NCBI RefSeq assembly: GCF_009938165.1
Contig: NZ_AP019649.1
Location: 558,001-622,000, forward strand
Direction of reading: 5' to 3'
DNA: 64,000 nt
DNA from: Vibrio taketomensis
GTDB taxonomy: Bacteria > Pseudomonadota > Gammaproteobacteria > Enterobacterales > Vibrionaceae
Shown here: one piece after another, positions 11,068 to 22,282 of the stretch
Numbering within the stretch: the stretch's first letter is position 1
Layout: every line of letters starts with the position of its first letter
Translations under genes and position numbers: made by a program
Notes under the pieces: generated by a model
What the model saw: the letters and a program-made list of their open reading frames with translations, nothing else
Databases searched by the model: none
Told to the model about the DNA's origin: nothing

Positions 11068-12525
11068 ATGACCATTAAACACACACAAGATTTGGCTCAA
11101 ATTCGAGCTATGGTGCCAGAAATGCGCCGCGTTAAGTCGATTCATTTTATTGGCATTGGCGGTGCTGGCATGAGCGGTATCGCTGAAGTATTGCTTAATG
11201 AAGGTTATCAAATTACTGGTTCTGATATCGCGGAAAATCCAGTCACTGAGCGCCTCAAAGCAAAAGGTGCCAAAGTGTATATTGGTCATCAAGCTGAAAA
11301 CGTTGCGGAAGCGAGCGTGGTGGTTGTCTCTACAGCGATTAATGAAGAGAACCCAGAAATTAAAGCAGCACGAGAAGCACGCATTCCAGTGGTTCGCCGT
11401 GCAGAGATGTTGGCTGAATTAATGCGTTTTCGTCATGGCATTGCGGTTGCGGGTACGCACGGCAAAACCACGACCACTGCGTTGGTGACGCAAATTTATT
11501 CTGAAGCGGGTTTAGATCCAACGTTTGTTAACGGTGGTTTAGTCAAAAGTGCCGGCACGAATGCTCGCTTAGGGTCGAGCCGTATTCTGATTGCTGAAGC
11601 GGATGAGAGTGATGCGTCATTTTTGCACCTACAGCCGATGGTTAGCATTGTGACCAATATCGAAGCGGATCATATGGACACCTACGGTGGTGATTTTGAG
11701 ACGCTAAAACAGACCTTTGTCGATTTTCTGCATAACTTACCATTCTATGGTCAAGCGATTCTTTGTATCGACGATCCTGTCGTTCGTGAGTTGATTCCTC
11801 GCGTGAGCCGTCAAGTGATCACATATGGTTTCTCGGAAGATGCGGATGTGCGTATTGAGAACTATCGCCAAGAAGGTCAACAAGGTAAGTTTACCGTGGT
11901 GCGTGAAGGTCGAGCGAACCTTGATATTACGCTGAACATTCCTGGGCGCCACAACGCGTTAAATGCATCGGCTGCGATTGCTGTTGCTACAGAAGATGAC
12001 ATCAGTGACGAGGCGATTCTAAAGGCAATGCTAGGTACTCAAGGTACAGGGCGTCGTTTTGATCATCTCGGTGAATTTGAAACCGGTAATGGCGTTGCCA
12101 TGCTGGTGGATGATTATGGTCACCACCCAACAGAGGTAGGCGTAACCATTCAAGCGGCACGCAGTGGTTGGGCTGAGAAACGCTTAGTAATGATCTTCCA
12201 ACCGCACCGTTATAGCCGCACACGCGATTTGTACGATGATTTTGCTAACGTACTAGAGCAAGTTGATGTGCTGATCATGTTGGACGTGTACGCCGCGGGT
12301 GAAAAACCAATTGCTGGTGCTGACGGCCGCTCACTATGCCGCACCATCCGTAGTCGCGGTAAGATTGACCCGATTTTTGTTGCCGATAGTGCCACTTTGC
12401 CGTCAATTCTAGCCAATGTATTACAAGATGGTGACTTGGTATTAACCCAAGGCGCGGGTGATGTGGGTAAAGTAGCGAAGCAACTTGCTGCGCTAGAGCT
12501 CAATATTGCTAAAATGCTGGCTTAA
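11068..12525 (+). CDS. murC: UDP-MurNAc:L-alanine ligase MurC
   Basis: The first Mur ligase, adding L-alanine to UDP-MurNAc. The 485-residue product has an N-terminal uridine-binding motif GIGGAGMSG (about 31-39), the ATP loop GTHGKTTTT at about 129-137 and the conserved DDYGHHPTE in the central domain. A gap of 174 bases separates it from ftsQ, with no ddlB gene in between, unlike the E. coli cluster. Confidence 0.97.
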   Translation: MTIKHTQDLAQIRAMVPEMRRVKSIHFIGIGGAGMSGIAEVLLNEGYQITGSDIAENPVTERLKAKGAKVYIGHQAENVAEASVVVVSTAINEENPEIKAAREARIPVVRRAEMLAELMRFRHGIAVAGTHGKTTTTALVTQIYSEAGLDPTFVNGGLVKSAGTNARLGSSRILIAEADESDASFLHLQPMVSIVTNIEADHMDTYGGDFETLKQTFVDFLHNLPFYGQAILCIDDPVVRELIPRVSRQVITYGFSEDADVRIENYRQEGQQGKFTVVREGRANLDITLNIPGRHNALNASAAIAVATEDDISDEAILKAMLGTQGTGRRFDHLGEFETGNGVAMLVDDYGHHPTEVGVTIQAARSGWAEKRLVMIFQPHRYSRTRDLYDDFANVLEQVDVLIMLDVYAAGEKPIAGADGRSLCRTIRSRGKIDPIFVADSATLPSILANVLQDGDLVLTQGAGDVGKVAKQLAALELNIAKMLA

Positions 12526-12590
12526 TAGTGAGATTTTTGAAGGTTTAGCGCATTTCTTGTGTTAAATAAAGGAATTCTCACTCGGAAGGT

Positions 12591-12618
12591 TTGATAACTT
12601 CAATGACCCCAGTATAAT
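12591..12618 (+). promoter_or_regulatory. Sigma-70 promoter upstream of ftsQAZ
   Basis: TTGATA (12591-12596) and a consensus TATAAT (12613-12618) are separated by 16 bases, so transcription should start near 12625. It lies in the murC-ftsQ gap and would provide extra ftsQ-ftsA-ftsZ mRNA. CTCACTC at about 12577 and AGTGAGTG at about 12630 flank it as a loose inverted pair. Confidence 0.65.
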
Positions 12619-12699
12619 CCGAGGGTTATAGTGAGTGCTTTAGCCTATACAGTGAGATAGAAAATTAGATTTGCGAGCGTATAACAAGGACAACGGATT

Positions 12700-13491
12700 T
12701 TGCTTAGTACAGTTTTTAACCAAAATCGTCGTCTACGAGAGTTTCCGGCATTAAAGAAACACCTAGTTGGTGGTGCTTTTTTTCTCGCTGTTGTTATCTC
12801 AATCGGCTCTCTGATTTCTTCGACTGTTTCTTGGATGTGGGATGATCAACGCCTCCCATTATCCAAACTGGTTCTGCAAGGTGAGCTTGAATATGTGAGC
12901 GCTTTAGATGTTCAGCGCGCATTTGCTACGCTAGACCATGTTGGAACGTTTATGTCGCAAGATGTAGATGTTTTACAACAAGCGATCGAACAAATTCCTT
13001 GGGTATCGCATGTATCGATACGCAAGCAATGGCCCGACACGATAAAAGTGTTTCTGACCGAACACCATGCACAAGCAATTTGGAATGGTGATGCATTACT
13101 CGACGAGGCCGGTCAGATATTTAACGGCGACATCAGCAAGTTGCATGGTGATCGAGTTAAGCTTTACGGCCCGGAAGGCAGCAGCAATGAAGTGCTTCAA
13201 ACTTGGCAGAGAATCAGTAAGCAGTTTGAGCCGTTAGGTTTGACGATCACTTCGCTAGTACTAAACGAGCGACGAGCATGGCAGATTATTCTCGATAATG
13301 GCATTCGTTTAGAGCTAGGTAAAGAATCACTAGATGAACGAATTAATCGTTTTATCTCGTTATATCATAGCCTTGGTAGCGATGCGCAGCGCGTTAGCTA
13401 CATAGACCTTAGATACGACACGGGAGCCGCAGTAGGTTGGTTCCCTGAACAAGAGTCACAACAAGAGAGTACAGATGACGAAGACCGCTGA
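12700..13491 (+). CDS. ftsQ: Cell division protein FtsQ
   Basis: A bitopic divisome protein that binds FtsL and FtsB. The start is a TTG at 12700, chosen because an AAGGA sits nine bases upstream (12686-12690) and no in-frame ATG gives a better N-terminus. The 263-residue product has a short cytoplasmic segment, a membrane helix at about 25-44, a POTRA domain (LSKLVLQGELEYVSALDV onward) and a periplasmic FtsQ beta domain. It ends inside ftsA (17-base overlap). The tail is rich in Gln, Glu and Ser. Confidence 0.92.
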   Translation: MLSTVFNQNRRLREFPALKKHLVGGAFFLAVVISIGSLISSTVSWMWDDQRLPLSKLVLQGELEYVSALDVQRAFATLDHVGTFMSQDVDVLQQAIEQIPWVSHVSIRKQWPDTIKVFLTEHHAQAIWNGDALLDEAGQIFNGDISKLHGDRVKLYGPEGSSNEVLQTWQRISKQFEPLGLTITSLVLNERRAWQIILDNGIRLELGKESLDERINRFISLYHSLGSDAQRVSYIDLRYDTGAAVGWFPEQESQQESTDDEDR

Positions 13492-14737
13492 TGACAACAT
13501 TATTGTTGGTCTTGATATAGGCACTGCAACCGTATCAGCATTGGTAGGGGAGCTCCTACCTGACGGTCAAATCAACATCATTGGCGCTGGTACTAGTCCA
13601 TCTCGTGGTATGGATAAAGGCGGCGTAAACGATCTTGAGTCCGTGGTTAAATCGGTGCAGCGTGCTGTCGATCAAGCGGAACTGATGGCGGAATGTAAAA
13701 TTCGCAATGTATTCATCTCTATTTCCGGCCGTCACATTGCGAGCCGAATTGAAAAAGGGATGGGAACTATTTCGGATGAAGAGGTCTCTCAAGAAGATAT
13801 GGATCGTGCGATCCATACTGCCAAATCGATTAAAATTGGTGATGAGCAGCGCATTCTGCACGTAATTCCACAAGAATTTACTATTGATTACCAAGAAGGG
13901 ATTAAAAATCCGCTAGGGTTATCAGGAGTGCGCATGGAAGTGAGTGTGCACTTAATCTCTTGTCACAACGATATGGCAAGAAACATTATTAAAGCGGTTG
14001 AGCGTTGTGGCTTAAACGTAGAACATTTAGTTTACTCGGGCTTAGCGGCAAGTAATGCCGTTATCACTGAAGATGAACGTGAGCTGGGTGTTTGTGTGGT
14101 CGATATCGGCGCAGGCACAATGGATGTTTCAATTTGGACAGGTGGTGCGTTAAGACATACAGAAGTATTTACTTACGCAGGCAATGCCGTTACCAGTGAC
14201 ATCGCGTTTGCCTTCGGTACACCAGTGAGTGATGCTGAAGAAATTAAAGTCAAATATGGCTGTGCTCTTAGTGAGCTAGTCAGTAAAGATGACACGGTTA
14301 ACGTTCCCAGTGTTGGTGGGCGTCCTTCACGCAGTTTACAACGACAAACTTTGTCGGAAGTGATTGAACCACGATATACTGAACTAATGGGATTGGTTAA
14401 CCACACTATCGATACTGTTCAAGAGAAGTTGCGTGAAGATGGTATTAAACACCATTTAGCCGCTGGTGTTGTTTTGACCGGCGGTGCTGCGCGTATTGAA
14501 GGATTGGTAGAATGTGCGGAACGTGTTTTCCGCAATCAAGTCCGCGTCGGCAAACCTCTAGAGGTGAGCGGTCTAACGGATTACGTTAAAGAGCCGTATC
14601 ACTCTACGGCAGTTGGTTTACTTCATTACGCAAGAGACAGTCAGATTAATGATGAGACTGAGTATAACGAGCCAAAGCGTCAGCCGGTAAGTTCGTTATT
14701 TGATCGCTTACGTAATTGGATACAAAAAGAATTTTAA
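13475..14737 (+). CDS. ftsA: Cell division protein FtsA
   Basis: An actin-like ATPase that tethers FtsZ to the membrane and recruits later divisome proteins. The 420-residue product starts with the phosphate-binding GLDIGTATVSAL, has VVDIGAGTMDVS in the second ATPase half and GGAARIEGL near the adenosine site. The C-terminus (about 406-420) contains FDRLRNWIQKEF, the amphipathic membrane-targeting helix. It lies between ftsQ and ftsZ, 29 bases before ftsZ. Confidence 0.97.
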   Translation: MTKTADDNIIVGLDIGTATVSALVGELLPDGQINIIGAGTSPSRGMDKGGVNDLESVVKSVQRAVDQAELMAECKIRNVFISISGRHIASRIEKGMGTISDEEVSQEDMDRAIHTAKSIKIGDEQRILHVIPQEFTIDYQEGIKNPLGLSGVRMEVSVHLISCHNDMARNIIKAVERCGLNVEHLVYSGLAASNAVITEDERELGVCVVDIGAGTMDVSIWTGGALRHTEVFTYAGNAVTSDIAFAFGTPVSDAEEIKVKYGCALSELVSKDDTVNVPSVGGRPSRSLQRQTLSEVIEPRYTELMGLVNHTIDTVQEKLREDGIKHHLAAGVVLTGGAARIEGLVECAERVFRNQVRVGKPLEVSGLTDYVKEPYHSTAVGLLHYARDSQINDETEYNEPKRQPVSSLFDRLRNWIQKEF

Positions 14738-14766
14738 CCTGAGCAGCAGGAAAACGGAGAAAACAC

Positions 14767-15993
14767 ATGTTTGAACCGATGATGGAAATGTCTGACGATG
14801 CGGTAATCAAAGTCGTTGGCGTTGGTGGCGGTGGCGGTAATGCCGTTGAGCACATGGTACGTGAGTCCATTGAAGGTGTTGAATTCATTAGTATTAATAC
14901 TGATGCTCAAGCACTACGCAAAACAAGCGTAAATAGCGTCATCCAAATTGGTGGCGATATGACTAAAGGTTTGGGTGCAGGCGCAAACCCTCAAGTAGGA
15001 CGTGACGCAGCTCTCGAAGATCGTGATCGTATTAAAGAATCTATCTTTGGTGCCGATATGGTATTTATCGCAGCGGGTATGGGCGGCGGTACCGGTACAG
15101 GTGCTGCGCCAGTGATTGCTGAGGTTGCTAAAGAGTTAGGTATTCTGACAGTTGCAGTAGTAACCAAACCATTCAGCTTCGAAGGTAAGAAGCGTATGGC
15201 GTTTGCAGAACAAGGTATCGAAGAGTTGTCTAAACATGTGGACTCTCTTATTACGATTCCTAACGAAAAACTACTAAAAGTATTGGGTCGTGGTATTACA
15301 CTGCTTGAAGCTTTTGCTAGCGCAAACGACGTACTTAAGAATGCGGTTCAGGGTATTGCTGAGCTGATTACTCGTCCAGGCATGATCAACGTCGACTTTG
15401 CTGACGTTCGTACAGTAATGTCTGAGATGGGCCATGCAATGATGGGTAGCGGTGTCGCTAAAGGCGAAGACCGTGCTGAAGAAGCGGCAGAGATGGCTAT
15501 CTCAAGCCCACTTCTAGAAGATATCGATCTTGCTGGCGCACGTGGTGTTCTAGTTAACATCACAGCAGGCCTTGACATGCGTCTAGACGAGTTTGAAACT
15601 GTAGGTAATACAGTAAAAGCGTTCGCTTCAGACAACGCAACTGTGGTTATCGGTACTTCACTTGACCCAGATATGGCAGATGAAATCCGAGTAACGGTAG
15701 TAGCAACTGGTATCGGTAACGAGAAAAAGCCAGACATCACGCTAGTTGCGGGTGGTAAGGCAAAAGTTGCACCAGTGGCACAACCACAGTCACAAGTAGC
15801 AACACAACAACCAGCAGCGGTAAAAGTAGAAGAGAAACCGGCGCAAACATTGCAAGAGAAACCACAAGTCGCTTCTCAACCGGCAACTCAATCTACATCA
15901 GCAAGCAATGGTTTAGGCCAGAGCACGGCACCCAAAGTAGAAAAAGATGGTTATTTAGACATTCCAGCTTTCCTACGTCGTCAAGCTGATTAA
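14767..15993 (+). CDS. ftsZ: Cell division GTPase FtsZ
   Basis: The tubulin-like GTPase that forms the Z ring. The 408-residue protein contains the tubulin signature GGGTGTG at about 107-113 and the synergy-loop region [11 protein letters not shown]. After residue about 320 comes a low-complexity linker rich in Gln, Ala, Pro and Lys, followed by the conserved C-terminal peptide [11 protein letters not shown] that binds FtsA and ZipA. An AAAACGGAG stretch serves as ribosome binding site. Confidence 0.98.
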   Translation: MFEPMMEMSDDAVIKVVGVGGGGGNAVEHMVRESIEGVEFISINTDAQALRKTSVNSVIQIGGDMTKGLGAGANPQVGRDAALEDRDRIKESIFGADMVFIAAGMGGGTGTGAAPVIAEVAKELGILTVAVVTKPFSFEGKKRMAFAEQGIEELSKHVDSLITIPNEKLLKVLGRGITLLEAFASANDVLKNAVQGIAELITRPGMINVDFADVRTVMSEMGHAMMGSGVAKGEDRAEEAAEMAISSPLLEDIDLAGARGVLVNITAGLDMRLDEFETVGNTVKAFASDNATVVIGTSLDPDMADEIRVTVVATGIGNEKKPDITLVAGGKAKVAPVAQPQSQVATQQPAAVKVEEKPAQTLQEKPQVASQPATQSTSASNGLGQSTAPKVEKDGYLDIPAFLRRQAD

Positions 15994-16003
15994 GCGTCAA
16001 AAA

Positions 16004-16031
16004 TTGACATGGTTCTAAAATGTGTTACGAT
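16004..16031 (+). promoter_or_regulatory. Promoter upstream of lpxC
   Basis: A perfect -35 TTGACA (16004-16009) and TACGAT (16026-16031), 16 bases apart, lie in the 94-base ftsZ-lpxC gap. They predict a start near 16038 and would let lpxC be expressed independently of the division genes. Confidence 0.6.
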
Positions 16032-16087
16032 GCGCGACCGATGATTATATCGCCAGCGATTTGTAGCACTATTACTGAGGCAAGTAG

Positions 16088-17005
16088 ATGATCAGACAAA
16101 GAACTCTGAAAGAATTAGTGAAAACGACCGGTGTAGGCTTACACTCAGGGCGTAAAGTAACTTTGACTCTGCGCCCAGCTGCTGCAAACACAGGCGTGAT
16201 TTACCGTCGTACAGACGTTAATCCTCCTGTAGATTTTCCAGCGGACCCTGAATCAGTTCGCGATACCATGCTTTGTACAGCATTGGTAAACGACCAAGGT
16301 ATTCGTATCTCTACGGTTGAACATTTGAATGCAGCTCTTGCTGGTATGGGTATCGACAACGTAATTATCGAAGTTGATGCACCAGAAATTCCAATTATGG
16401 ATGGCAGTGCGAGCCCGTTTGTTTTCTTACTGCAGCAAGCAGGTATTGAAGAGCAAAACGCAGCAAAACGTTTTATCCGTATTAAGAAACCAGTTCGCTT
16501 TGAAGATGGCGACAAATGGGCAGAGTTTGTTCCATTTAATGGTTTCCGTATGGATTTCGAAATTGAATTTAACCATCCAGCTATTGAGTCGGATGAGCAA
16601 CGTTTAGTTTTTGATTTCTCATCAAAAGGTTTCGTGAAAGAAATTTCACGTGCACGTACTTTTGGTTTCATGCGTGATATCGAATATCTGCAATCGCAAA
16701 ACCTAGTCTTAGGTGGTAGCTTTGACAACGCAATCGTGTTGGATGACTACCGTATCCTGAATGAAGAAGGTCTGCGCTTTGAGAATGAATTTGTCACTCA
16801 CAAAGTATTGGATGCGATTGGTGACCTATACATGTGTGGCCACCCAATTATTGGTGAGTTCCGTGCATACAAATCTGGTCATGGTTTGAATAACCAATTG
16901 TTGCGATCTGTTCTTGCAAATCAAGAAGCTTGGGAATGGGTAACCTTCGAACAAGAAGAAGTGTCGCCGGTTGCGTTTGCAGAGCCAAATATGGTACTCG
17001 CATAA
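16088..17005 (+). CDS. lpxC: UDP-3-O-acyl-N-acetylglucosamine deacetylase LpxC
   Basis: The zinc-dependent deacetylase that commits UDP-3-O-acyl-GlcNAc to lipid A synthesis. The 305-residue product has the family length. Metal and catalytic residues are visible in [13 protein letters not shown] (His near 79), [10 protein letters not shown] (His near 238) and SGHGLNN (His near 265). It is the last gene of the cluster and is followed 23 bases later by a strong terminator. Confidence 0.98.
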   Translation: MIRQRTLKELVKTTGVGLHSGRKVTLTLRPAAANTGVIYRRTDVNPPVDFPADPESVRDTMLCTALVNDQGIRISTVEHLNAALAGMGIDNVIIEVDAPEIPIMDGSASPFVFLLQQAGIEEQNAAKRFIRIKKPVRFEDGDKWAEFVPFNGFRMDFEIEFNHPAIESDEQRLVFDFSSKGFVKEISRARTFGFMRDIEYLQSQNLVLGGSFDNAIVLDDYRILNEEGLRFENEFVTHKVLDAIGDLYMCGHPIIGEFRAYKSGHGLNNQLLRSVLANQEAWEWVTFEQEEVSPVAFAEPNMVLA

Positions 17006-17027
17006 GCAAAACCAAAGTTAGAAAAAA

Positions 17028-17050
17028 CCAGGCAGTTGCCTGGTTTTTTT
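17028..17050. terminator. Bidirectional terminator between lpxC and dciA
   Basis: CCAGGCA (17028-17034) and TGCCTGG (17037-17043) form a stem with A6 before and T7 after, so it works on both strands. Its right edge touches the 3' end of the convergent minus-strand gene. Confidence 0.85.
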
Positions 17051-17507
17051 ATGCCTTTTTTTCCGCCAATTTAGCCAGGCTTTCTAAACGCGCTTTGACT
17101 TTTGGTGATGCGCCTTGGGCTATCATGGTCAGGTATTCCGCGGCCGTATTAGAAATTGGCTCACGTTTCTTGCTTATCGGCTCTTCTTTGATCATCTGTT
17201 GGCGGTAGAGATCTGGGTTAACTTGCACTTCGATCGCAATCAAACGAGCGAAACCCTGAGATCTTAGTTGGTTCAGGATCGTTAGTCGATCGTAGTTGAT
17301 CTTCATCATGATCGCGCCACTAGAAACTTCAAGCACTAGGTGGTTATCACGTAGGTTTGCCACTCGGCAATGATTGGCCGTGTTTTTTGGCAACACTGAT
17401 TTAAGTACTTGGTTAATCGCCATGATTTCTTTGGCATGTTCTTGAATATTCGAGAAACGAGAATCAGAGATAATATCGTTACTTAACGTAGGGCGATGGT
17501 CGCGCAT
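17049..17507 (-). CDS. dciA: DUF721 protein, probable replicative helicase loader DciA
   Basis: This 152-residue protein has a DUF721 domain in roughly residues 15-105 (the stretch ending LEVSSGAIMMKINYDRLTI) followed by a Lys/Glu-rich, probably disordered tail. DUF721 proteins of the DciA type help load the DnaB helicase in bacteria that lack DnaC, and this has been shown for Vibrio cholerae. The helicase-loader role here is therefore an inference from family and genus. It is divergent from secA and convergent with lpxC. Confidence 0.8.
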   Translation of the reverse strand: MRDHRPTLSNDIISDSRFSNIQEHAKEIMAINQVLKSVLPKNTANHCRVANLRDNHLVLEVSSGAIMMKINYDRLTILNQLRSQGFARLIAIEVQVNPDLYRQQMIKEEPISKKREPISNTAAEYLTMIAQGASPKVKARLESLAKLAEKKA

Positions 17508-17675
17508 ATCTATGCCTTAAATACTAGCTTAGTTATGATTTTAGCTAAGCTTGAGCCTCAGTAATAGCTATTTACCGAATAAACTTGCGCCATTCATGGG
17601 TAAAAAATAACAAGTGCTTCAAACAATTCAATAAGAGATTGGTCGTCAGGGGCAAAAATCCTTACACTACACGCC

Positions 17676-17749
17676 TATACCCAAGCGACTTCAGGGTGAG
17701 GGCGGTGTTATATTCGCCATTACTCGCATTTCGAGGTTCTTTGGGCATA
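17676..17749 (-). repeat. 74-bp dispersed palindromic repeat, copy A
   Basis: TATACCCAA at the left end and TTGGGCATA at the right end form imperfect inverted termini of a 74-bp unit in the dciA-secA gap. Its reverse complement resembles the unit at 47576-47649, with the same ends (TTGGGTATA, ACCTCGA) and a shared internal ATGGCG. A 64-residue open frame across this stretch (17585-17779) looks spurious because it is mostly repeat. Confidence 0.65.
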
Positions 17750-17862
17750 TTAATAAACCCTAATGTCTTGAAAATCTAAGTTCTCACCACAATATCTGTG
17801 ATTAATGATTTAGCACAGTGTTCTTAGTTTAAAACTGAAAGAGACTAAAGGCATTAAGTAGA

Positions 17863-17876
17863 GATCGGGCCCGATC
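17863..17876. promoter_or_regulatory. Perfect 14-bp palindrome in the secA leader
   Basis: GATCGGGCCCGATC is self-complementary and lies 24 bases before the secA ATG. It could be an operator or, in RNA, pair between transcripts. Its function is unknown. Confidence 0.45.
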
Positions 17877-17900
17877 GACTGATAGAGAGATTCACACAAG

Positions 17901-20633
17901 ATGATAACTAAGCTACTGACAAAGGTAATTGGCAGTCGTAACGACAGAACATTGCGTCGCCTTAAGAAGATTGTAAAAGAAATCAATAATTACGAGCCAA
18001 CGTTTGAAGCTCTATCTGATGAAGAATTAAAAGCAAAAACTGTCGAGTTTCGTACTCGTTTAGAGCAAGGCGAAGATCTTGATAAACTGATCCCAGAAGC
18101 GTTTGCAACAGTTCGAGAAGCGTCTAAACGTGTATACGGTATGCGTCACTTCGACGTACAGCTTATCGGTGGTATGGTGTTAAACGCTGGCCAAATCGCG
18201 GAAATGCGTACTGGTGAAGGTAAAACTCTAACGGCAACTCTTCCTGCTTACCTAAACGCACTACCAGGCAAAGGCGTTCACATTGTAACAGTGAACGACT
18301 ATCTCGCTAAGCGTGATGCTGAGACCAACCGTCCACTATTTGAATTCCTAGGTATGACTGTTGGCGTTAACGTGCCAAACATGCCACCTCAAGAGAAAAA
18401 AGAAGCGTATCAAGCGGATATTCTTTACGGAACCAACAACGAATTTGGTTTTGACTACCTACGTGACAATATGGCATTCCGTCCAGAAGATCGCGTGCAA
18501 CGTGCTCGCTTCTTTGCGGTTGTCGATGAGGTGGACTCGATTCTTATCGATGAAGCGCGTACGCCACTTATTATCTCTGGTCCTGCAGAGGATAGCTCTG
18601 AGCTTTACACTCGCATCAATACACTAATTCCACAGCTACAAAAGCAAGACCAAGAAGACTCAGAAGAGTACCGCGGTGATGGCCACTACACGGTAGATGA
18701 AAAATCTAAGCAAGTGTATCTAACCGAAACTGGTCAAGAGTTCGTTGAAGAACTGATGGTCAAAAATGGTTTGATGGAAGAAGGCGACACACTTTACTCA
18801 CCTGCTAACATCAGTCTGCTTCACCACGTAAACGCTGCGCTACGTGCACACGTATTGTTCGAAATTAATGTTGACTACATTGTTAACGAACAAGGTGAAG
18901 TGGTGATTGTTGATGAACATACTGGTCGTACAATGCCGGGTCGTCGTTGGTCAGAAGGTTTGCATCAAGCGGTTGAAGCAAAAGAAGGCGTTAAGATTCA
19001 AAACGAAAACCAAACGCTGGCTTCGATTACGTTCCAGAACTACTTCCGTCTATACGAAAAACTGTCAGGTATGACAGGTACAGCTGATACTGAAGCATTC
19101 GAATTCCAATCGATTTACGGCTTAGAAACGGTAGTTATTCCAACCAACAAGCCAATGATTCGTAATGACATGCCAGATGTGGTTTACCGTACTGAGCAAG
19201 AAAAGTTTGCGGCAATCATAGAGGATATCAAAGAGCGCGTGGCAAAAGGTCAGCCATCGCTAGTTGGTACGGTTTCAATTGAGAAGTCAGAATTACTGTC
19301 AAGTGCCCTACAAAAAGCGAAGATCAAGCACAACGTTCTAAACGCGAAATTCCACGAGAAAGAAGCAGAAATCGTTGCTGAAGCGGGTACACCAGGTGCA
19401 GTAACCATCGCAACTAACATGGCAGGTCGTGGTACCGATATCGTGTTAGGTGGTAGTTGGCAAGCGAAGGTTGAGCAATTAAACAACCCAACTCCTGAGC
19501 AGATTGCACAAATCAAAGCGGATTGGAAAGTGGTGCACGACCAAGTACTTAAGGCCGGTGGTCTACATATTATCGGTACTGAGCGCCATGAATCACGTCG
19601 TATCGATAACCAGTTACGTGGTCGTTCAGGTCGTCAGGGTGATGCGGGTTCTTCACGTTTCTACCTATCAATGGAAGATGCGCTACTACGTATCTTTACT
19701 TCTGACCGCATGGCAAGCCTAATTCAAAGCGGTATGGAAGAAGGTGAAGCTATCGAGTCGAAGATGCTTTCACGCTCAATTGAAAAAGCACAACGCAAAG
19801 TTGAAGGCCGCAACTTCGATATTCGTAAACAGCTACTTGAATACGATGACGTAGCAAACGATCAACGTAAAGTCGTGTACGAGCTACGTGATGAGCTGAT
19901 GAGCATCGATGATATCGGTGACATGATTGCGCAAAACCGTGATGATGTACTGAACTCAATTATCGACGAATACATTCCACCACAATCTCTAGAAGAGATG
20001 TGGGATGTAGATGGTCTGCAAGAGCGTCTGAAGAATGATTTCGATCTAGATGCACCAATCAAAGAGTGGCTAGAAGCAGACGACAAACTGTATGAAGAAG
20101 CGCTACGTGAGCGCATCATCACTCAAGCGGTTGAAGTATACAAAGAGAAAGAAGAAGTGGTCGGTGTTGAAGTACTACGTAACTTCGAGAAATCGGTAAT
20201 GCTACAAACACTAGATACACTTTGGAAAGAGCACCTAGCTGCGATGGATCACCTACGTCAAGGTATTCACTTGCGTGGTTACGCACAGAAGAACCCAAAA
20301 CAAGAGTACAAGCGCGAGTCGTTTGAACTGTTTGAAGGTTTGCTTGAGTCGCTAAAAACTGACGTGATCACAGTACTATCTCGCGTTCGTGTTCAACGCC
20401 AAGAAGAAGTTGAACGCATGGAAGAGCAGCGCCGTGCACATGCAGAAGCAGCAGCACGCCAAGCTCATGCAGAGCATGCAAGTGCAGAAAACCAACTTTC
20501 AGATGGTGAAGAGAGTGCAGAAAATGCACCTCAGCAACCAGTGGTGCGTGACGAGCGTAAAGTGGGTCGTAATGAGCCATGTCCATGTGGTAGTGGCAAA
20601 AAATATAAGCAGTGTCACGGTCAAATTAACTAA
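17901..20633 (+). CDS. secA: Preprotein translocase ATPase SecA
   Basis: The motor ATPase that pushes unfolded preproteins through SecYEG. The 910-residue protein shows the Walker A MRTGEGKT (about 101-108), the DEAD-type [14 protein letters not shown] (about 208-221), the second helicase half with TNMAGRGTD, and the C-terminal zinc motif [14 protein letters not shown] (about 895-908), which binds SecB. A Glu/Ala-rich linker precedes the zinc motif. I see no secM-like arrest gene upstream; the 393-base leader holds a dispersed repeat and a GC palindrome instead. Confidence 0.98.
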   Translation: MITKLLTKVIGSRNDRTLRRLKKIVKEINNYEPTFEALSDEELKAKTVEFRTRLEQGEDLDKLIPEAFATVREASKRVYGMRHFDVQLIGGMVLNAGQIAEMRTGEGKTLTATLPAYLNALPGKGVHIVTVNDYLAKRDAETNRPLFEFLGMTVGVNVPNMPPQEKKEAYQADILYGTNNEFGFDYLRDNMAFRPEDRVQRARFFAVVDEVDSILIDEARTPLIISGPAEDSSELYTRINTLIPQLQKQDQEDSEEYRGDGHYTVDEKSKQVYLTETGQEFVEELMVKNGLMEEGDTLYSPANISLLHHVNAALRAHVLFEINVDYIVNEQGEVVIVDEHTGRTMPGRRWSEGLHQAVEAKEGVKIQNENQTLASITFQNYFRLYEKLSGMTGTADTEAFEFQSIYGLETVVIPTNKPMIRNDMPDVVYRTEQEKFAAIIEDIKERVAKGQPSLVGTVSIEKSELLSSALQKAKIKHNVLNAKFHEKEAEIVAEAGTPGAVTIATNMAGRGTDIVLGGSWQAKVEQLNNPTPEQIAQIKADWKVVHDQVLKAGGLHIIGTERHESRRIDNQLRGRSGRQGDAGSSRFYLSMEDALLRIFTSDRMASLIQSGMEEGEAIESKMLSRSIEKAQRKVEGRNFDIRKQLLEYDDVANDQRKVVYELRDELMSIDDIGDMIAQNRDDVLNSIIDEYIPPQSLEEMWDVDGLQERLKNDFDLDAPIKEWLEADDKLYEEALRERIITQAVEVYKEKEEVVGVEVLRNFEKSVMLQTLDTLWKEHLAAMDHLRQGIHLRGYAQKNPKQEYKRESFELFEGLLESLKTDVITVLSRVRVQRQEEVERMEEQRRAHAEAAARQAHAEHASAENQLSDGEESAENAPQQPVVRDERKVGRNEPCPCGSGKKYKQCHGQIN

Positions 20634-20640
20634 GTTTATT

Positions 20641-20762
20641 GAATCGTTGCTGTAGCGATTGATTGCGGTGTCGATGGTACTCACTTACCTTGGTAAGCTC
20701 CGTGCCATCTCCTAGCACTCAATGAGCGACAGCTTAGCTTCAAAAAACTTTGGTATTATGTA
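20641..20762. repeat. Structured intergenic repeat with ERIC-like core
   Basis: Between secA and mutT, GATGGTAC (20673-20680) pairs with GTGCCATC (20702-20709), and inside it CTTACC (20684-20689) pairs with GGTAAG (20692-20697). The core CACTTACCTTGGTAAGCTCC resembles the centre of an ERIC element. The outer parts match ERIC poorly, so this may be a decayed copy or a different palindromic family. Confidence 0.45.
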
Positions 20763-20763
20763 G

Positions 20764-20790
20764 AGAGTCGCTTAGGCGGCTCTTTTTTTT
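20764..20790 (+). terminator. Terminator downstream of secA
   Basis: AGAGTCGC (20764-20771) pairs, with one G-T wobble, with GCGGCTCT (20776-20783) and runs into a T tract. Confidence 0.75.
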
Positions 20791-20873
20791 GAGTAAAATT
20801 TGGGTTTGGTCTTTATCATGGGGAAGTGAATGATATGCGGGTAGTGAGCAAACCATTTGAGGGAAGAGAAAGT

Positions 20874-21272
20874 ATGAAAAGAATCCATATTGTGGCAGCG
20901 GTGATCTTTAATCAGGATCAATCGCAGATTTTTATCACTAAGCGTCCGGATGATAAACATAAGGGCGGTTTCTGGGAGTTTCCCGGTGGTAAGGTTGAAG
21001 CGGGTGAGAGCATTGAACAGGCGATGGTGCGCGAGCTTCAAGAAGAGATTGGTATTACGGTTACCGAGCAAGTGCTGTTTGAGCATCTTGAATATGATTA
21101 CCCAGAAAAATCACTCAAATTTGATTTTATCACTGTGACTAATTTTAGTGGTCAGCCTTATGGGCGTGAAGGCCAGCAAGGTGAATGGGTGTCAATTGCC
21201 GACTTGGCTAATTACCAATTTCCAGAGGCAAACGTGCCGATCCTTGAGCGAGTGATCAGAGATTTTTCATGA
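20874..21272 (+). CDS. mutT: 8-oxo-dGTP diphosphatase MutT
   Basis: A Nudix hydrolase that removes 8-oxo-dGTP from the nucleotide pool and prevents A-to-C transversions. I start at the ATG at 20874, giving 132 residues beginning MKRIHIVAAV, in line with known MutT and preceded by a GGAAGAG ribosome site; the frame stays open 48 bases further upstream. The Nudix box occupies residues 39-61, with GGKVEAGES, REL and EEIG visible. MutT and dapB follow secA on the same strand. Confidence 0.93.
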   Translation: MKRIHIVAAVIFNQDQSQIFITKRPDDKHKGGFWEFPGGKVEAGESIEQAMVRELQEEIGITVTEQVLFEHLEYDYPEKSLKFDFITVTNFSGQPYGREGQQGEWVSIADLANYQFPEANVPILERVIRDFS

Positions 21273-21369
21273 TCTATGTCTCAAAAAGCTAGCCAGAATA
21301 ACCATTTATTGGTAGTTTAAGCAGCAAGATCTTTTTACAAGGTGAGGAGATCCTCACCATGTCACTTAG

Positions 21370-22197
<828 letters not shown>

Positions 22198-22255
22198 TGT
22201 ATTAAATGAACATAGTAAGTAAAGCGCTCAGTAAAAACCTAAATTAGATAATTAT

Positions 22256-22282
22256 GCGTCAGCCTAGGCTGGCGCTTTCTTT
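22256..22282 (+). terminator. Terminator downstream of dapB
   Basis: GCGTCAGCC (22256-22264) and GGCTGGCGC (22267-22275) form a nine-pair stem with one wobble, followed by a T-rich run. Confidence 0.75.

Noticed and set aside
17585..17779. 64-residue open frame in the dciA-secA gap
   Set aside because: Largely made of the 74-bp dispersed repeat and without a ribosome site or known homologue.
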